Of a DNA stretch of 14,540 nucleotides, positions 1 through 6,577 are shown piece after piece. Under the pieces are notes generated by a model, which saw nothing but the letters and a program-made list of their open reading frames with translations, made no database searches and was not told the origin of the DNA. A program made the position numbers and the translations under genes. The stretch spans positions 1-14,540 of the forward strand of contig CAZPUJ010000516.1 of NCBI GenBank assembly GCA_964589725.1, in the 5' to 3' direction. Within the stretch, counting starts at the first letter, position 1. Each line of letters begins with the position of its first letter. The DNA comes from CAYSHJ01 sp964589725 (GTDB lineage: Bacteria; Planctomycetota; Planctomycetia; Planctomycetales; Planctomycetaceae).

Positions 1-114
1 CAGGCGAGCAGCGCGCTGTCGATGAGCGTCACGGCGGATATTTCGGCGCAGCGTGAAGCGGCACGGACGCTCGGAACGCGAACTCCCCTTCCCCGGAGTC
101 AGCGTTGGGTTTGA
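1..114 (+). CDS. possible C-terminal end of a plus-strand gene (partial, doubtful)
   Basis: A plus-strand frame is open from the first base to a TGA at 112-114 (37 codons). Its third positions are mostly G or C and it reads like an amphipathic segment ending in Arg/Pro-rich residues. It runs about 45 bases into the proposed left end of the insertion sequence, so if real it would be a host gene whose end was replaced by IS sequence. I do not recognise it. A minus-strand frame is also open over the same bases, so the coding case is weak. Confidence 0.15.
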   Translation, partial: QASSALSMSVTADISAQREAARTLGTRTPLPRSQRWV

Positions 115-1425
115 GCGTCGTGCTGTTTGAGTTTCGCGAGGTGCGCCAAGACTTCGTCTTCCGTGGCCCAACCCATCAGGTAGTAGCACAGCATCTCGTG
201 GGTGCGTTTCGTGGGGCGGCGGCCGGTCCAGAGATTGATCAGCAAACAGGCGATGATCGCGCAGTAGGTTTGAATCTTGATCCCGTCGGGGTGAAGACTC
301 AGCAGATGCCGGCAGCCCAGCAAGTGCTTGAACGTCCGAAAGAAGACCTCGATGGTCCATCGGTATTGGTACAGCAAGGCGATGATTTCGGCGGGCACGT
401 CCAGCAGGTTGGTGGCGATGCGCAGGAAGCCATCGCTGTCCACGCCGGACGAACCGCCGCGATATTTGCCGCGACTTTCATGCGGTTTCACCTTCACGAT
501 GACCAATCTCAGGGGGTGATTCGGGCGGTCGGCCGCTTTGCCGCTCAGCCCGATGTTCACAATCTGGTCGCTCACAACATCGACCGCGCGATCGGCGTCG
601 GTCAAGGGCCTCTCTTCCACAACTTCGTAAACACTGTTGTCGCGCAGTCGGCAGACATAGCTGCTGTTTTTCGCGACGATGGCGTTGAACAGCGCAAACT
701 TGGCATAGCCGCGGTCCATCGCGTACAGCCGATCGCTCTCCAACGTGCGTTCCAGCACCGCGCGTTCGTCGTGTTCGCCGCCCGCGTCGGGGGTCACGTC
801 GATCCGGTCGGGAACGTACTTCTGCACGCTGAAATGCGTGTGCAAACACCACTTGACTTGCCCACTGCCGGTCTGTCGCTTGAGCAACGACGCCTGCATC
901 ATCCGCGGCAAGGCCGCCAGCAACGTGCCATCCACCAGCGTCAGCAACTGCTTCAAGTCCTTCAGCCGTGAATCGCGCGCTAACGGCTGCGCCTGCTTCG
1001 CCAATTCGCCAATGATCGGCCGCAGCAATTCGGGATCAAACACCTGCCGCGCCTCCGAGAATGACCCCAGCGACGCCCGCGGCACGCCCAACTTCTTCTG
1101 CACCGACTTCAACTCCGAAGCCTGCTGCAACGCCCGCAGCGACGTGACAATCGGATTGAACAAGAACAACAGGACGAGACAGCAATACTGATCGAAATGC
1201 AGATCGCGATTGCCGGCCGTGTCCCGCTCGCAACCGACCTCGTGCAACCGCTGGAACAGCGGCAGCAGCTTTTCAAAATACTTCAGCCCCGTGATATCCT
1301 TGTCGCGGATCTCCGGCTTCGGCTTGTCTGACTTCCTCCGTGCCATGCGGGAATGTTGCGCAGGATGGGGCGAAAGCGCAATACTGAACATTTATATTTA
1401 CGAGGGCGCAAATCCCGTGCCGAAC
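69..1425 (-). mobile_element. IS4-family insertion sequence (ends tentative)
   Basis: A single transposase gene is bounded by an imperfect inverted repeat. Reading inward, the left end at 69-88 (GCTCGGAACGCGAACTCCCC) matches the right end at 1425-1406 (GTTCGGCACGGGATTTGCGC) at 13 of 20 positions. The implied length, about 1.36 kb, is normal for an IS4-family element. I see no convincing target-site duplication next to these ends, so the boundaries are an inference. The right end falls directly against the broken Uma2 reading frame, which supports insertion there. Confidence 0.5.
99..1346 (-). CDS. IS4-family DDE transposase
   Basis: Cuts and rejoins the ends of its own insertion sequence. 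With the ATG at 1346 the protein has 415 residues, usual for the family. The DDE catalytic triad is visible: D139 in LVDGT, D211 in YAMDRGY, and E333 inside the IS4 signature Y-x2-R-x3-E-x6-K (Y326, R329, E333, K340). The reading frame extends upstream to an ATG at 1391, but those 15 extra residues are not family-like, whereas the ATG at 1346 begins the lysine-rich start MARRKSDKPKPE. No clear ribosome binding site precedes either start. The frame is intact, so the enzyme may be active. Long plus-strand frames over this gene are antisense shadows. Family assignment is firm; the IS4 subgroup is not determined. Confidence 0.93.
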   Translation of the reverse strand: MARRKSDKPKPEIRDKDITGLKYFEKLLPLFQRLHEVGCERDTAGNRDLHFDQYCCLVLLFLFNPIVTSLRALQQASELKSVQKKLGVPRASLGSFSEARQVFDPELLRPIIGELAKQAQPLARDSRLKDLKQLLTLVDGTLLAALPRMMQASLLKRQTGSGQVKWCLHTHFSVQKYVPDRIDVTPDAGGEHDERAVLERTLESDRLYAMDRGYAKFALFNAIVAKNSSYVCRLRDNSVYEVVEERPLTDADRAVDVVSDQIVNIGLSGKAADRPNHPLRLVIVKVKPHESRGKYRGGSSGVDSDGFLRIATNLLDVPAEIIALLYQYRWTIEVFFRTFKHLLGCRHLLSLHPDGIKIQTYCAIIACLLINLWTGRRPTKRTHEMLCYYLMGWATEDEVLAHLAKLKQHDAQTQR

Positions 1426-1426
1426 A

Positions 1427-1762
1427 CTATTGGACCTGTTCAGGAAAGATTCGGTGCGGCCCATCCGCTCCGACGGCAATCCCCAAATCGTGCTCGTCCA
1501 AATAGCCCGACAACAAATGCGATAGGCGAACAGCCAATTGTGATTCGACGTGTCCCATCGGCTTCTCCACCAGCACACCATCGACGAGTTCGCACAGACG
1601 CTTCGGTTCGCGATCGCACAATCGCTCGACGTCTTCGACGGTCGCGGTTCCGGGAGCCGGAAACATTCGGATGCGTTCCAGCGGAACTTGGCCCAGCCGC
1701 TCCCACATGTCGGCAAACGACATCTCGGGAGAAAGTTCAGGCGGAGAGGTAGTCACGGACAT
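1427..1762 (-). pseudogene. Uma2-family (DUF820) nuclease, 3' part lost at an IS4 insertion
   Basis: Uma2 proteins are small PD-(D/E)XK-fold putative endonucleases, present in many copies in planctomycetes and cyanobacteria. The 111 residues from the ATG at 1762 (MSVTTSPPEL) show the family N-terminal half: a PGTAT turn, then RLCELVDGVLVEKPMG, then the helix SQLAVRLSHLL and the strand DLGIAVGADG. The frame stops at a TAG (1427-1429) right after FPEQVQ, exactly where the family normally continues with a VRxPDV segment. That lost part carries the Asp and the Glu-x-Lys of the active site, and full-length members have roughly 190-220 residues. The stop lies within bases of the proposed IS end at 1425, and no continuation is visible in bases 1-68. 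The fragment is almost certainly not a functional nuclease. An in-frame ATG at 1798 is a less likely start. Confidence 0.8.
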
Positions 1763-1836
1763 CGGTGAACCCCCACAGAAAGGAGAAATTGAGCGCATCG
1801 CAGTCTATCAGATGGATGGCATTCGGCGCATGCAAA

Positions 1837-3135
1837 TTACGACCAGGCCGCGCCGTTCGGAAACTCAAAGTTGGCGAGTGAATCCGGTTTCATGGTGATG
1901 CTGTAGCCTGGCGCTGTCGGCGGCATGTAGCGGCCGTGCTTCATCACGAGCGGGTTGACGAAGTGCTCGTGGAGGTGGTCGGCATATTCGCAGAGGCGGT
2001 TGTCCAGAGAGCCACTGACGGCGATGTAGTCGAACAGTGCGAGGTGTTGCACGTACTCGCACAGTCCGACGCCGCCGGCGTGAGGGCAGACTGGAATGCC
2101 GAACTTCGCGGCCATCAACAGCACGGCCAGAATTTCGTTCACGCCGCCGATGCGGCAGCTATCGATCTGGCAAACGCCGATCGCGCCGGCTTGCAGGAAT
2201 TGCTTGAACATGATTCGGTTCTGACAGTGTTCGCCGGTCGCGACTTGGATCGGAGCAATGGCTCGCGCGATCGCCGCATGGCCGAGCACGTCGTCAGGGC
2301 TGGTCGGTTCTTCGATGAACCACGGTTTGAATTCGGCGAGTTGCTTCATCCATGCGATGGCTTGCAAGACGTCCCAAACTTGGTTGGCGTCCATCATCAA
2401 GCGGCGGTCCCAACCGATCTCCTCGCGGATGATGCGGCAACGGCGGACGTCGTCGGCGAGGTCTCGGCCGACTTTGATCTTGAAATGCGTCCAACCGCGA
2501 GCTGTCAGCTCGCGACACAGCAGCCGCAGCTTGTCGTCGTCGTACCCCAGCCAGCCGGCCGAAGTCGTGTAGCTCGGATAGCCTTCGCGCTGCATCTCGG
2601 CGATGCGAGCGACCTTCGTCGGTTCTTGACGCCGAAATAACTCAACCGCTTCGCTCGGCGTGAGGACATCGGTGATGTACCGAAAGTCGATGCAGCGAAC
2701 GAGTTCTTCCGGAGTCATGTCGCACAGCAATCGCCAGAGCGGTTTGCCTTCGACCTTGGCGTACAAATCCCACATCGCATTGACAATGGCCGCCGTCGCG
2801 AGGTGGATCACCCCCTTCTCCGGCCCGATCCACCTCAATTGGCTGTCGCTGGTCACATGCCGCCAAAAGCGACCAAGGTCTGCCGTGAACTCCTCCAGTG
2901 TGTGCCCGACGACCAAATGCCGCATCGCCTCGATTGCGCGCACGCAGAGGTCATTGCCTCGACCGATCGTGAACGTCATCCCGTGCCCCTCGAGGCCGTC
3001 GGGATGATCCGTATGGAGCGCGACATACGCCGCCGAATAATCCGGGTCGGGGTTCATCGCGTCCGAACCGTCGAGACTGCGCGAGGTCGGAAAGCGGATG
3101 TCGTGAGCGACGAGGTCAAGGATACGAGTCGGCAT
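1837..3135 (-). CDS. L-fuconate dehydratase (enolase superfamily)
   Basis: Removes water from L-fuconate to give 2-keto-3-deoxy-L-fuconate (EC 4.2.1.68) in the non-phosphorylated L-fucose pathway; cytoplasmic and Mg2+ dependent. The 432-residue protein has the family N-terminus (RFPTSRSLDGSDAMNPDPDY), the capping-domain block SDSQLRWIGPEKGV, and the barrel active site: K219 and K221 in FKIKVG, metal ligands D249 (MMDANQ), E275 (WFIEEPTSPDD) and E302 (ATGEH), and H352 in CPHAGGVGL. From memory these sit one residue from the equivalents in the characterised Xanthomonas FucD and also match human ENOSF1. The ATG at 3135 is the natural start; no strong ribosome binding site precedes it. It stands alone: no fucose transporter, dehydrogenase, lactonase or aldolase gene lies nearby. 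A relaxed sugar-acid specificity is possible, as in other superfamily members. Confidence 0.92.
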   Translation of the reverse strand: MPTRILDLVAHDIRFPTSRSLDGSDAMNPDPDYSAAYVALHTDHPDGLEGHGMTFTIGRGNDLCVRAIEAMRHLVVGHTLEEFTADLGRFWRHVTSDSQLRWIGPEKGVIHLATAAIVNAMWDLYAKVEGKPLWRLLCDMTPEELVRCIDFRYITDVLTPSEAVELFRRQEPTKVARIAEMQREGYPSYTTSAGWLGYDDDKLRLLCRELTARGWTHFKIKVGRDLADDVRRCRIIREEIGWDRRLMMDANQVWDVLQAIAWMKQLAEFKPWFIEEPTSPDDVLGHAAIARAIAPIQVATGEHCQNRIMFKQFLQAGAIGVCQIDSCRIGGVNEILAVLLMAAKFGIPVCPHAGGVGLCEYVQHLALFDYIAVSGSLDNRLCEYADHLHEHFVNPLVMKHGRYMPPTAPGYSITMKPDSLANFEFPNGAAWS

Positions 3136-3162
3136 GACGATTCTTGCCGGGAGGTGTTCGCG

Positions 3163-3195
3163 GAAGTCTTGGTGCTACAAAAGCACCAAGACTTC
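3163..3195. repeat. perfect 14-bp hairpin just upstream of the fuconate dehydratase gene
   Basis: Bases 3163-3176 and 3182-3195 are perfect reverse complements (GAAGTCTTGGTGCT and its complement) around a 5-base loop ACAAA. On the minus strand it ends 27 bases before the start codon, so it would be in the leader or promoter of that gene. No U-tract follows on either strand, so it is not a typical terminator. It could be an operator, a leader structure or a dispersed repeat. Confidence 0.7.
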
Positions 3196-3211
3196 GTCCT
3201 CGTTCCTTTCG

Positions 3212-3343
3212 ACCGGATTATTCATGGTTCCCTGCGAATTGTCGGCAGGGTGTCGCCGCCAATCTCGCCAGAGATTGGGTACGATGCGTGGTAACAACCC
3301 AATCTCTGGCGAGATTGGCTACGGCGGCATGAATAATCCCGGT
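3212..3343. mobile_element. MITE-like palindromic element with nested 23-bp arms
   Basis: The outer arms are ACCGGATTATTCATG at 3212-3226 and its reverse complement at 3328-3343, with one extra C in the right arm. Inside them, 3258-3280 and 3297-3319 form a perfect 23-bp inverted repeat around a 16-base spacer. The whole unit is about 130 bases, has no plausible reading frame, and could fold into one long cruciform or RNA hairpin. This is the architecture of a small non-autonomous repeat (MITE or REP-like). A clear target duplication is not visible. The stop codon of the small gene to its right (3343-3345) abuts the right arm. Confidence 0.6.
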
Positions 3344-3510
3344 TAGGGCAGATCGTGGTCTGGATGTTCGGCCACCTGCACGCCAGCCTCTCCGACCGGC
3401 ATCGGCCCCTGAAGTTTCCGCTTGCGGCGGTCTTCCCGTTTTTCGTCGGCCTTGCGTTTCTTTTCCATCTCTCGGTTTCTTTTGGCGAAGGTGTTTTGAT
3501 TTTTAGCGAT
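3343..3510 (-). CDS. small Lys/Arg-rich protein with apparent ATC start codon
   Basis: The minus-strand frame encodes 55 residues beginning (M)AKNQNTFAKRNREMEKKRK, then DEKREDRRKRK and an acidic-neutral tail ending PDHDLP and TAA at 3343-3345. The first half is highly charged and helix-forming. It resembles a small conserved protein I recall from planctomycetes and Bacteroidetes that starts with M-A/G-K-N/S-x-x-T-F-x-K-R; its function is not known to me. There is no ATG or GTG at the expected start: the codon is ATC (3508-3510), preceded by a strong ribosome binding site AGGAGG (3515-3520) with only ATTACC between. An internal ATG at 3468 would remove the conserved N-terminus. The gene lies behind the cold-shock gene on the same strand, 130 bases after its stop. 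Either a rare ATC start or a mutated ATG explains it. Confidence 0.6.
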   Translation of the reverse strand: MAKNQNTFAKRNREMEKKRKADEKREDRRKRKLQGPMPVGEAGVQVAEHPDHDLP

Positions 3511-3514
3511 GGTA

Positions 3515-3520
3515 ATCCTC
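3515..3520 (-). promoter_or_regulatory. strong ribosome binding site for an ATC-start gene
   Basis: On the minus strand AGGAGG lies 4 to 6 bases before the ATC codon at 3508-3510, ideal spacing for initiation there. An ATT directly after the AGGAGG is too close to serve. This site is the main reason to place the start at the ATC rather than at the internal ATG. Confidence 0.65.
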
Positions 3521-3553
3521 CTGTGATTTCGGGATGGTTGTCGATAATGGGTG

Positions 3554-3572
3554 TCTCGTCTCTCCGACGAGA
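3554..3572. repeat. 7-bp hairpin between csp and the small basic gene
   Basis: TCTCGTC (3554-3560) and GACGAGA (3566-3572) pair around a TCTCC loop. On the plus strand it is followed by AATCTTTT, which would make a weak plus-strand terminator. On the minus strand, the coding direction here, it lies in the spacer between the cold-shock gene and the small gene and could stabilise the upstream message or be a dispersed repeat. Confidence 0.45.
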
Positions 3573-3591
3573 AATCTTTTCACAAAGACAG

Positions 3592-3615
3592 GAAGCCGAC
3601 GCCGACGCCGGCTTC
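3592..3615 (-). terminator. hairpin just after the cold-shock gene, possible weak terminator
   Basis: GAAGCCG (3592-3598) pairs with CGGCTTC (3609-3615) around a 10-base loop made of repeated GCCGAC units. It begins about 25 bases after the cold-shock stop codon on the minus strand. The following bases read CTGTCTTTGTG, not a proper U-tract, so at most it would reduce read-through into the small gene downstream or protect the csp mRNA end. Confidence 0.35.
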
Positions 3616-3640
3616 TCTGTGTTCCGGAGCCGTTCAGCGA

Positions 3641-3838
3641 TTAGGCCAAGCGGACATTTTCCGCTCGCGGTCCCTTCGGGCCTTGCCCGACCGTGAAAGT
3701 CACTCGTTGACCTTCGCGGAGTTCTTCGAACCGGACACCGTCAAGGTTCGACATGTGGAAGAACATGTCGCCCCCGTTTCCGGTGTCAATGAATCCGAAT
3801 CCTTTGTCCGTTACCCTTTTGATCGTGCCTTCAGCCAT
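3641..3838 (-). CDS. cold-shock domain protein (CspA family)
   Basis: A single OB-fold domain that binds single-stranded RNA and DNA and melts mRNA structure, in the cytoplasm. At 65 residues it has the classic family length. RNP1 is seen as KGFGFI (residues 12-17) and RNP2 as MFFHMS (25-30), followed by the basic-acidic pattern FEELREGQRVTF and the end GPRAENVRLA. The frame extends upstream to an ATG at 3883, but the ATG at 3838 gives the canonical start MAEGTIKRV and is preceded by AGAAGGTG at good spacing. The leader upstream (to about 3957) is free of genes, as expected for csp genes with long leaders. On the minus strand it contains a TACAAT (3914-3909) that could be a -10 box, without a convincing -35. 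The small basic protein gene follows on the same strand. Confidence 0.95.
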   Translation of the reverse strand: MAEGTIKRVTDKGFGFIDTGNGGDMFFHMSNLDGVRFEELREGQRVTFTVGQGPKGPRAENVRLA

Positions 3839-3957
3839 AACATTCACCTTCTCAAAACAAACGTGCGCAGCGCCCCCAGACAACAGCGTCCAAGCTTGCT
3901 GGATGGCAATTGTAACGAGTGTCCGTGAAAAAGGATTCTATTCGTTCGTCCTTCACC

Positions 3958-3992
3958 AAAAAAAACACCCGACTCGGATCACCGAGTCGGGT
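3958..3992 (-). terminator. intrinsic terminator after the DUF1549/DUF1553 gene
   Basis: An 11-bp perfect stem (ACCCGACTCGG at 3967-3977 with 3982-3992) closes an ATCA loop. In the minus direction it is followed, after a G, by eight consecutive U residues (plus-strand A at 3958-3965). It lies about 107 bases beyond the stop codon at 4099 and ends the two-gene exported-protein operon, insulating the cold-shock gene. Confidence 0.88.
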
Positions 3993-4030
3993 TTCTGAAA
4001 CGGACCGTGCGGCCCGCACTGATTCAAAAC

Positions 4031-4055
4031 CGTTCCCAAGCAGAGCTTGGGAACG
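4031..4055. repeat. REP-like 11-bp palindrome
   Basis: CGTTCCCAAGC (4031-4041) and GCTTGGGAACG (4045-4055) are perfect reverse complements with a 3-base loop AGA. It lies in the spacer between the terminator at 3958-3992 and the stop codon of the DUF1549/DUF1553 gene. From memory this short palindrome is a common dispersed repeat in planctomycete and cyanobacterial genomes. There is no U-tract. Confidence 0.6.
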
Positions 4056-4098
4056 AGCGACGAGCGAACTTGGGATCGCGGAGCGATCCGGCGACTTT

Positions 4099-6528
4099 CT
4101 AATGTTGGAACAAGAACTCCTTCGAATTCAGGATCGCCCATCCCACATCTTCGAGTGCCAAGCGGCGGTCTTGTTGCGCGGCGACGTGACGTTTCGCCGC
4201 TTCCAGTTCGGTCTGCGTCGGCTTGCGCGACAGCGCAGCGAGGTACAACGTCGTGATCACCTCGTCGTCAGGCTTATTCTCTTTCACGAACATCGCGATG
4301 CGACCGGCGTCCGCGCGCAGTTTGCCGTGAACCGTCGGGCCGTTGATCATTTGCAGGGCTTGCGACAAATTCGACTCGCTCGACCGCTCACATTGACAAG
4401 CCATCTCACGTTGCGGCTGTCCGAAGATCTTCAGGAAGTAGTGATCGGTAGGTGGATCGGGCAGCGCGACGGCTCGCGTTCCCGGCGGCAAGCCGGGGAA
4501 TGCTTCGGGCACGCTGGTGACTTGGCAGATCGCGTCGAGCAGTTGCTCGGCCGACAACAGTCGCGTGTTGGCGTGCGAGCTGTAAATCTCGTCGTCCTTA
4601 TTGAAGTTGTTCTTGCGCGAGCTGAGCTGATACGTGCGGCTCTTCAGAATCGTCCGAACCACAAACTTCTGGCTGAATCCATTCTTGACAAACTGCGCGG
4701 CCAGCTCATCGAGCAGCTTGGCGTTCGATGGCGGGTTTGAATCGCGGAAGTCATCCACCGGTTCGACGATGCCTCGGCCGAGCAGATGACCCCACACGCG
4801 ATTGACGGTCGCCTTCGCAAAGAACGGATTGTCCGGAGCCGTCAACCATTGAGCGAAGACGTCGCGCCGATCCTGTTCGTTCGGAACATCGACGTCACCC
4901 TTTAATAGCAAGTGAACCTTCATCGTCTTGCCCGTACGCGGCTGTTGGATTTCTCCGGCGGCGGTCGGGTAGATGATCTCTTCTTCGGCCGTGTCGCCCT
5001 TTTGCCGCGCGATGCGCGTGAACGCAGCGGCGATGCCGTAATAGTTGTCTTGCGACCAACGCTCAAACGGGTGGTTGTGGCACTTGGCGCACTGAATGCG
5101 AATACCGAGGAACAACTGAGCGGTCGTCTCGACCGCGTCGTTCGGGTCGCGACTGGCTCGCCAGTAGTTCGCGGCCGGGTTTTCAAACACACTGCCGCTG
5201 GCGGTGAGCAACTCGCGAGCGAACAGGTCAAAAGGCTTGTCGGTGCGGACCGAATCGTAAACCCAGCGGCGGAACTTGTGCGTTCCCGTGCCGGTGAGCT
5301 TCTTACTGTTCGAGCGCAGAATGTCGCTCCACTTCAGCGTCCAAAAGTCCGCGAAGTCGTCGCTGTCGACCAAGCGGTCGATCAACAGATTCCGCCTGTC
5401 CGGAGTTTGGTCATTCAGAAACGCGGTCGATTCCTCGATCGTCGGCAAGCGGCCGGTAACGTCGAGGTACACGCGACGCAAGAACTCTTCGTCGGTGCAC
5501 AGATCGGAAGGCAGAATTTGCAACTGCTTCAGTTTTTCGAAGACCAGCGTGTCGACAAAGCTGTTCTCGGCCGGGTTGTTCCACGCGAAGCCAGGCACGT
5601 CTTCCAGGAACGTGATGTAGCTGGTCGTCATCTTGTCGAGGATCCGGGCGAGGATCGCGGTCTCGCCGCGGCCAGCCTTCGAGACCAAACCGTTCTCGTT
5701 GATCGAACCGACTTGTTCGTTCGACGAACTGAACACCGTCAGCGGTGTCAGGTCGCGTGTGCTGCCGTCGGTGAAGAAACCGGTGACGATCAACTGCTGC
5801 TGATTGCCGGAGGGTTTGAAGACGCGCTTGTTCGGGAAGATTTCGATCTTCGCCAAATCGGGCACGGTGTCGGCATCCAGCCGCAGACCCTCGCCGATCC
5901 AACCGTGGAAGACGCGATATACCGGATCGCCTTTCTTGATGCGTCGTCCCCCGCCATGAGCCAATTCCATCATCGGCTTCTTGATCATCAAGCTCTCGTC
6001 CGGCTGCAGAGTATTGACTCGGCGTTGCATGAACTCCGACCGCAACGTCAGCGTATCCAGCGGGGGATCGAACGCTCGCAATGACAACCGGAAGCCTCCC
6101 TTGCCGGAGGGCGATCCGTGACAGGCTCCCATGTTGCAACCAGCCTTCGTCAGTCCCGCCAACAGCTCATTCTTGAAACTGACGGGCGACGGCATCGTGA
6201 ATTCTTTGACGGTGACCTCTGCCGCGGCGGTCAGGCCACCGAGCGTCACCGTGACTTGAGCCGTCCCGTCCGCGACCGGCTTCGCGAGCGTTCCCTCGAT
6301 CTTCACAACATTCGGATTCGACGACGCAAACGTCACGCCGGTCGTCAGATCCCGAAGATCATCCGCGCTGAACGTCCCGCTGACCACAAGCTGCTGCTGA
6401 GCACGAGGCCCTCGCAACTCAAACTTGCCTGGATTGAGCGAGAGCGCTGTCGGCGCATCGGCGGCAAAACCCATTGTCTCGAGACCGAAAGCCAGCACAA
6501 CAGCAACGAAGCTCAGACATCTCTTCAT
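4099..6528 (-). CDS. exported Big2-DUF1549-DUF1553 protein with haem c-like motifs
   Basis: The 809-residue protein belongs to the large planctomycete family of secreted DUF1549/DUF1553 proteins; the biochemical role is unknown. A signal peptide covers residues 1-23 (MKRCLSFVAVVLAFG, cleavage near FAA-DA). An Ig-like bacterial Big2-type domain spans about 25-110. A cytochrome-like stretch carries C131-x4-C136-H137 (CNMGACHG). A second Big2-like domain spans about 225-308. DUF1549 spans about 322-510 and contains a canonical haem c motif, CAKCH (480-484), followed by NHPFERW. DUF1553 spans about 550-795 (NPFFAKATVNRVWGHLLGRG, then TYQLSS). GAGG precedes the ATG at 6528 at good distance. It lies 49 bases after the PPC-domain gene, so the two are probably one operon, and no DUF1501 partner is in the window. 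Haem binding is inferred from motifs only. Confidence 0.92.
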   Translation of the reverse strand: MKRCLSFVAVVLAFGLETMGFAADAPTALSLNPGKFELRGPRAQQQLVVSGTFSADDLRDLTTGVTFASSNPNVVKIEGTLAKPVADGTAQVTVTLGGLTAAAEVTVKEFTMPSPVSFKNELLAGLTKAGCNMGACHGSPSGKGGFRLSLRAFDPPLDTLTLRSEFMQRRVNTLQPDESLMIKKPMMELAHGGGRRIKKGDPVYRVFHGWIGEGLRLDADTVPDLAKIEIFPNKRVFKPSGNQQQLIVTGFFTDGSTRDLTPLTVFSSSNEQVGSINENGLVSKAGRGETAILARILDKMTTSYITFLEDVPGFAWNNPAENSFVDTLVFEKLKQLQILPSDLCTDEEFLRRVYLDVTGRLPTIEESTAFLNDQTPDRRNLLIDRLVDSDDFADFWTLKWSDILRSNSKKLTGTGTHKFRRWVYDSVRTDKPFDLFARELLTASGSVFENPAANYWRASRDPNDAVETTAQLFLGIRIQCAKCHNHPFERWSQDNYYGIAAAFTRIARQKGDTAEEEIIYPTAAGEIQQPRTGKTMKVHLLLKGDVDVPNEQDRRDVFAQWLTAPDNPFFAKATVNRVWGHLLGRGIVEPVDDFRDSNPPSNAKLLDELAAQFVKNGFSQKFVVRTILKSRTYQLSSRKNNFNKDDEIYSSHANTRLLSAEQLLDAICQVTSVPEAFPGLPPGTRAVALPDPPTDHYFLKIFGQPQREMACQCERSSESNLSQALQMINGPTVHGKLRADAGRIAMFVKENKPDDEVITTLYLAALSRKPTQTELEAAKRHVAAQQDRRLALEDVGWAILNSKEFLFQH

Positions 6529-6577
6529 GGCTTCATCCTCAAATTCAGAGGTGGCACGGAATAAGTCACTCTTAAAG

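Noticed and set aside
1..68. Continuation of the broken Uma2 gene beyond the IS
   Set aside because: All three minus-strand frames were read and none gives the expected PDV segment or the following AVEV-type strand. A VRVP string seen in one frame lies inside the proposed IS end and looks like chance.
105..971. Long plus-strand reading frame (288 codons) over the transposase gene
   Set aside because: It is antisense to an intact DDE transposase with all catalytic motifs and gives no recognisable protein; long antisense frames are common in GC-rich DNA.
1936..2640. 234-codon plus-strand frame over fuconate dehydratase
   Set aside because: Antisense shadow; the minus strand has the complete enolase-superfamily active site.
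3355..3696. 113-codon plus-strand frame with a hydrophobic stretch (FPFFVGLAFLFHL)
   Set aside because: The hydrophobic run is simply the complement of the Lys/Arg-rich small gene on the minus strand (Lys codons read as Phe), and it overlaps the csp end.
4912..6084. 390-codon plus-strand frame over the DUF1549 gene
   Set aside because: It is the mirror of a clearly coding minus-strand gene, Arg/Val-rich and without domain character.
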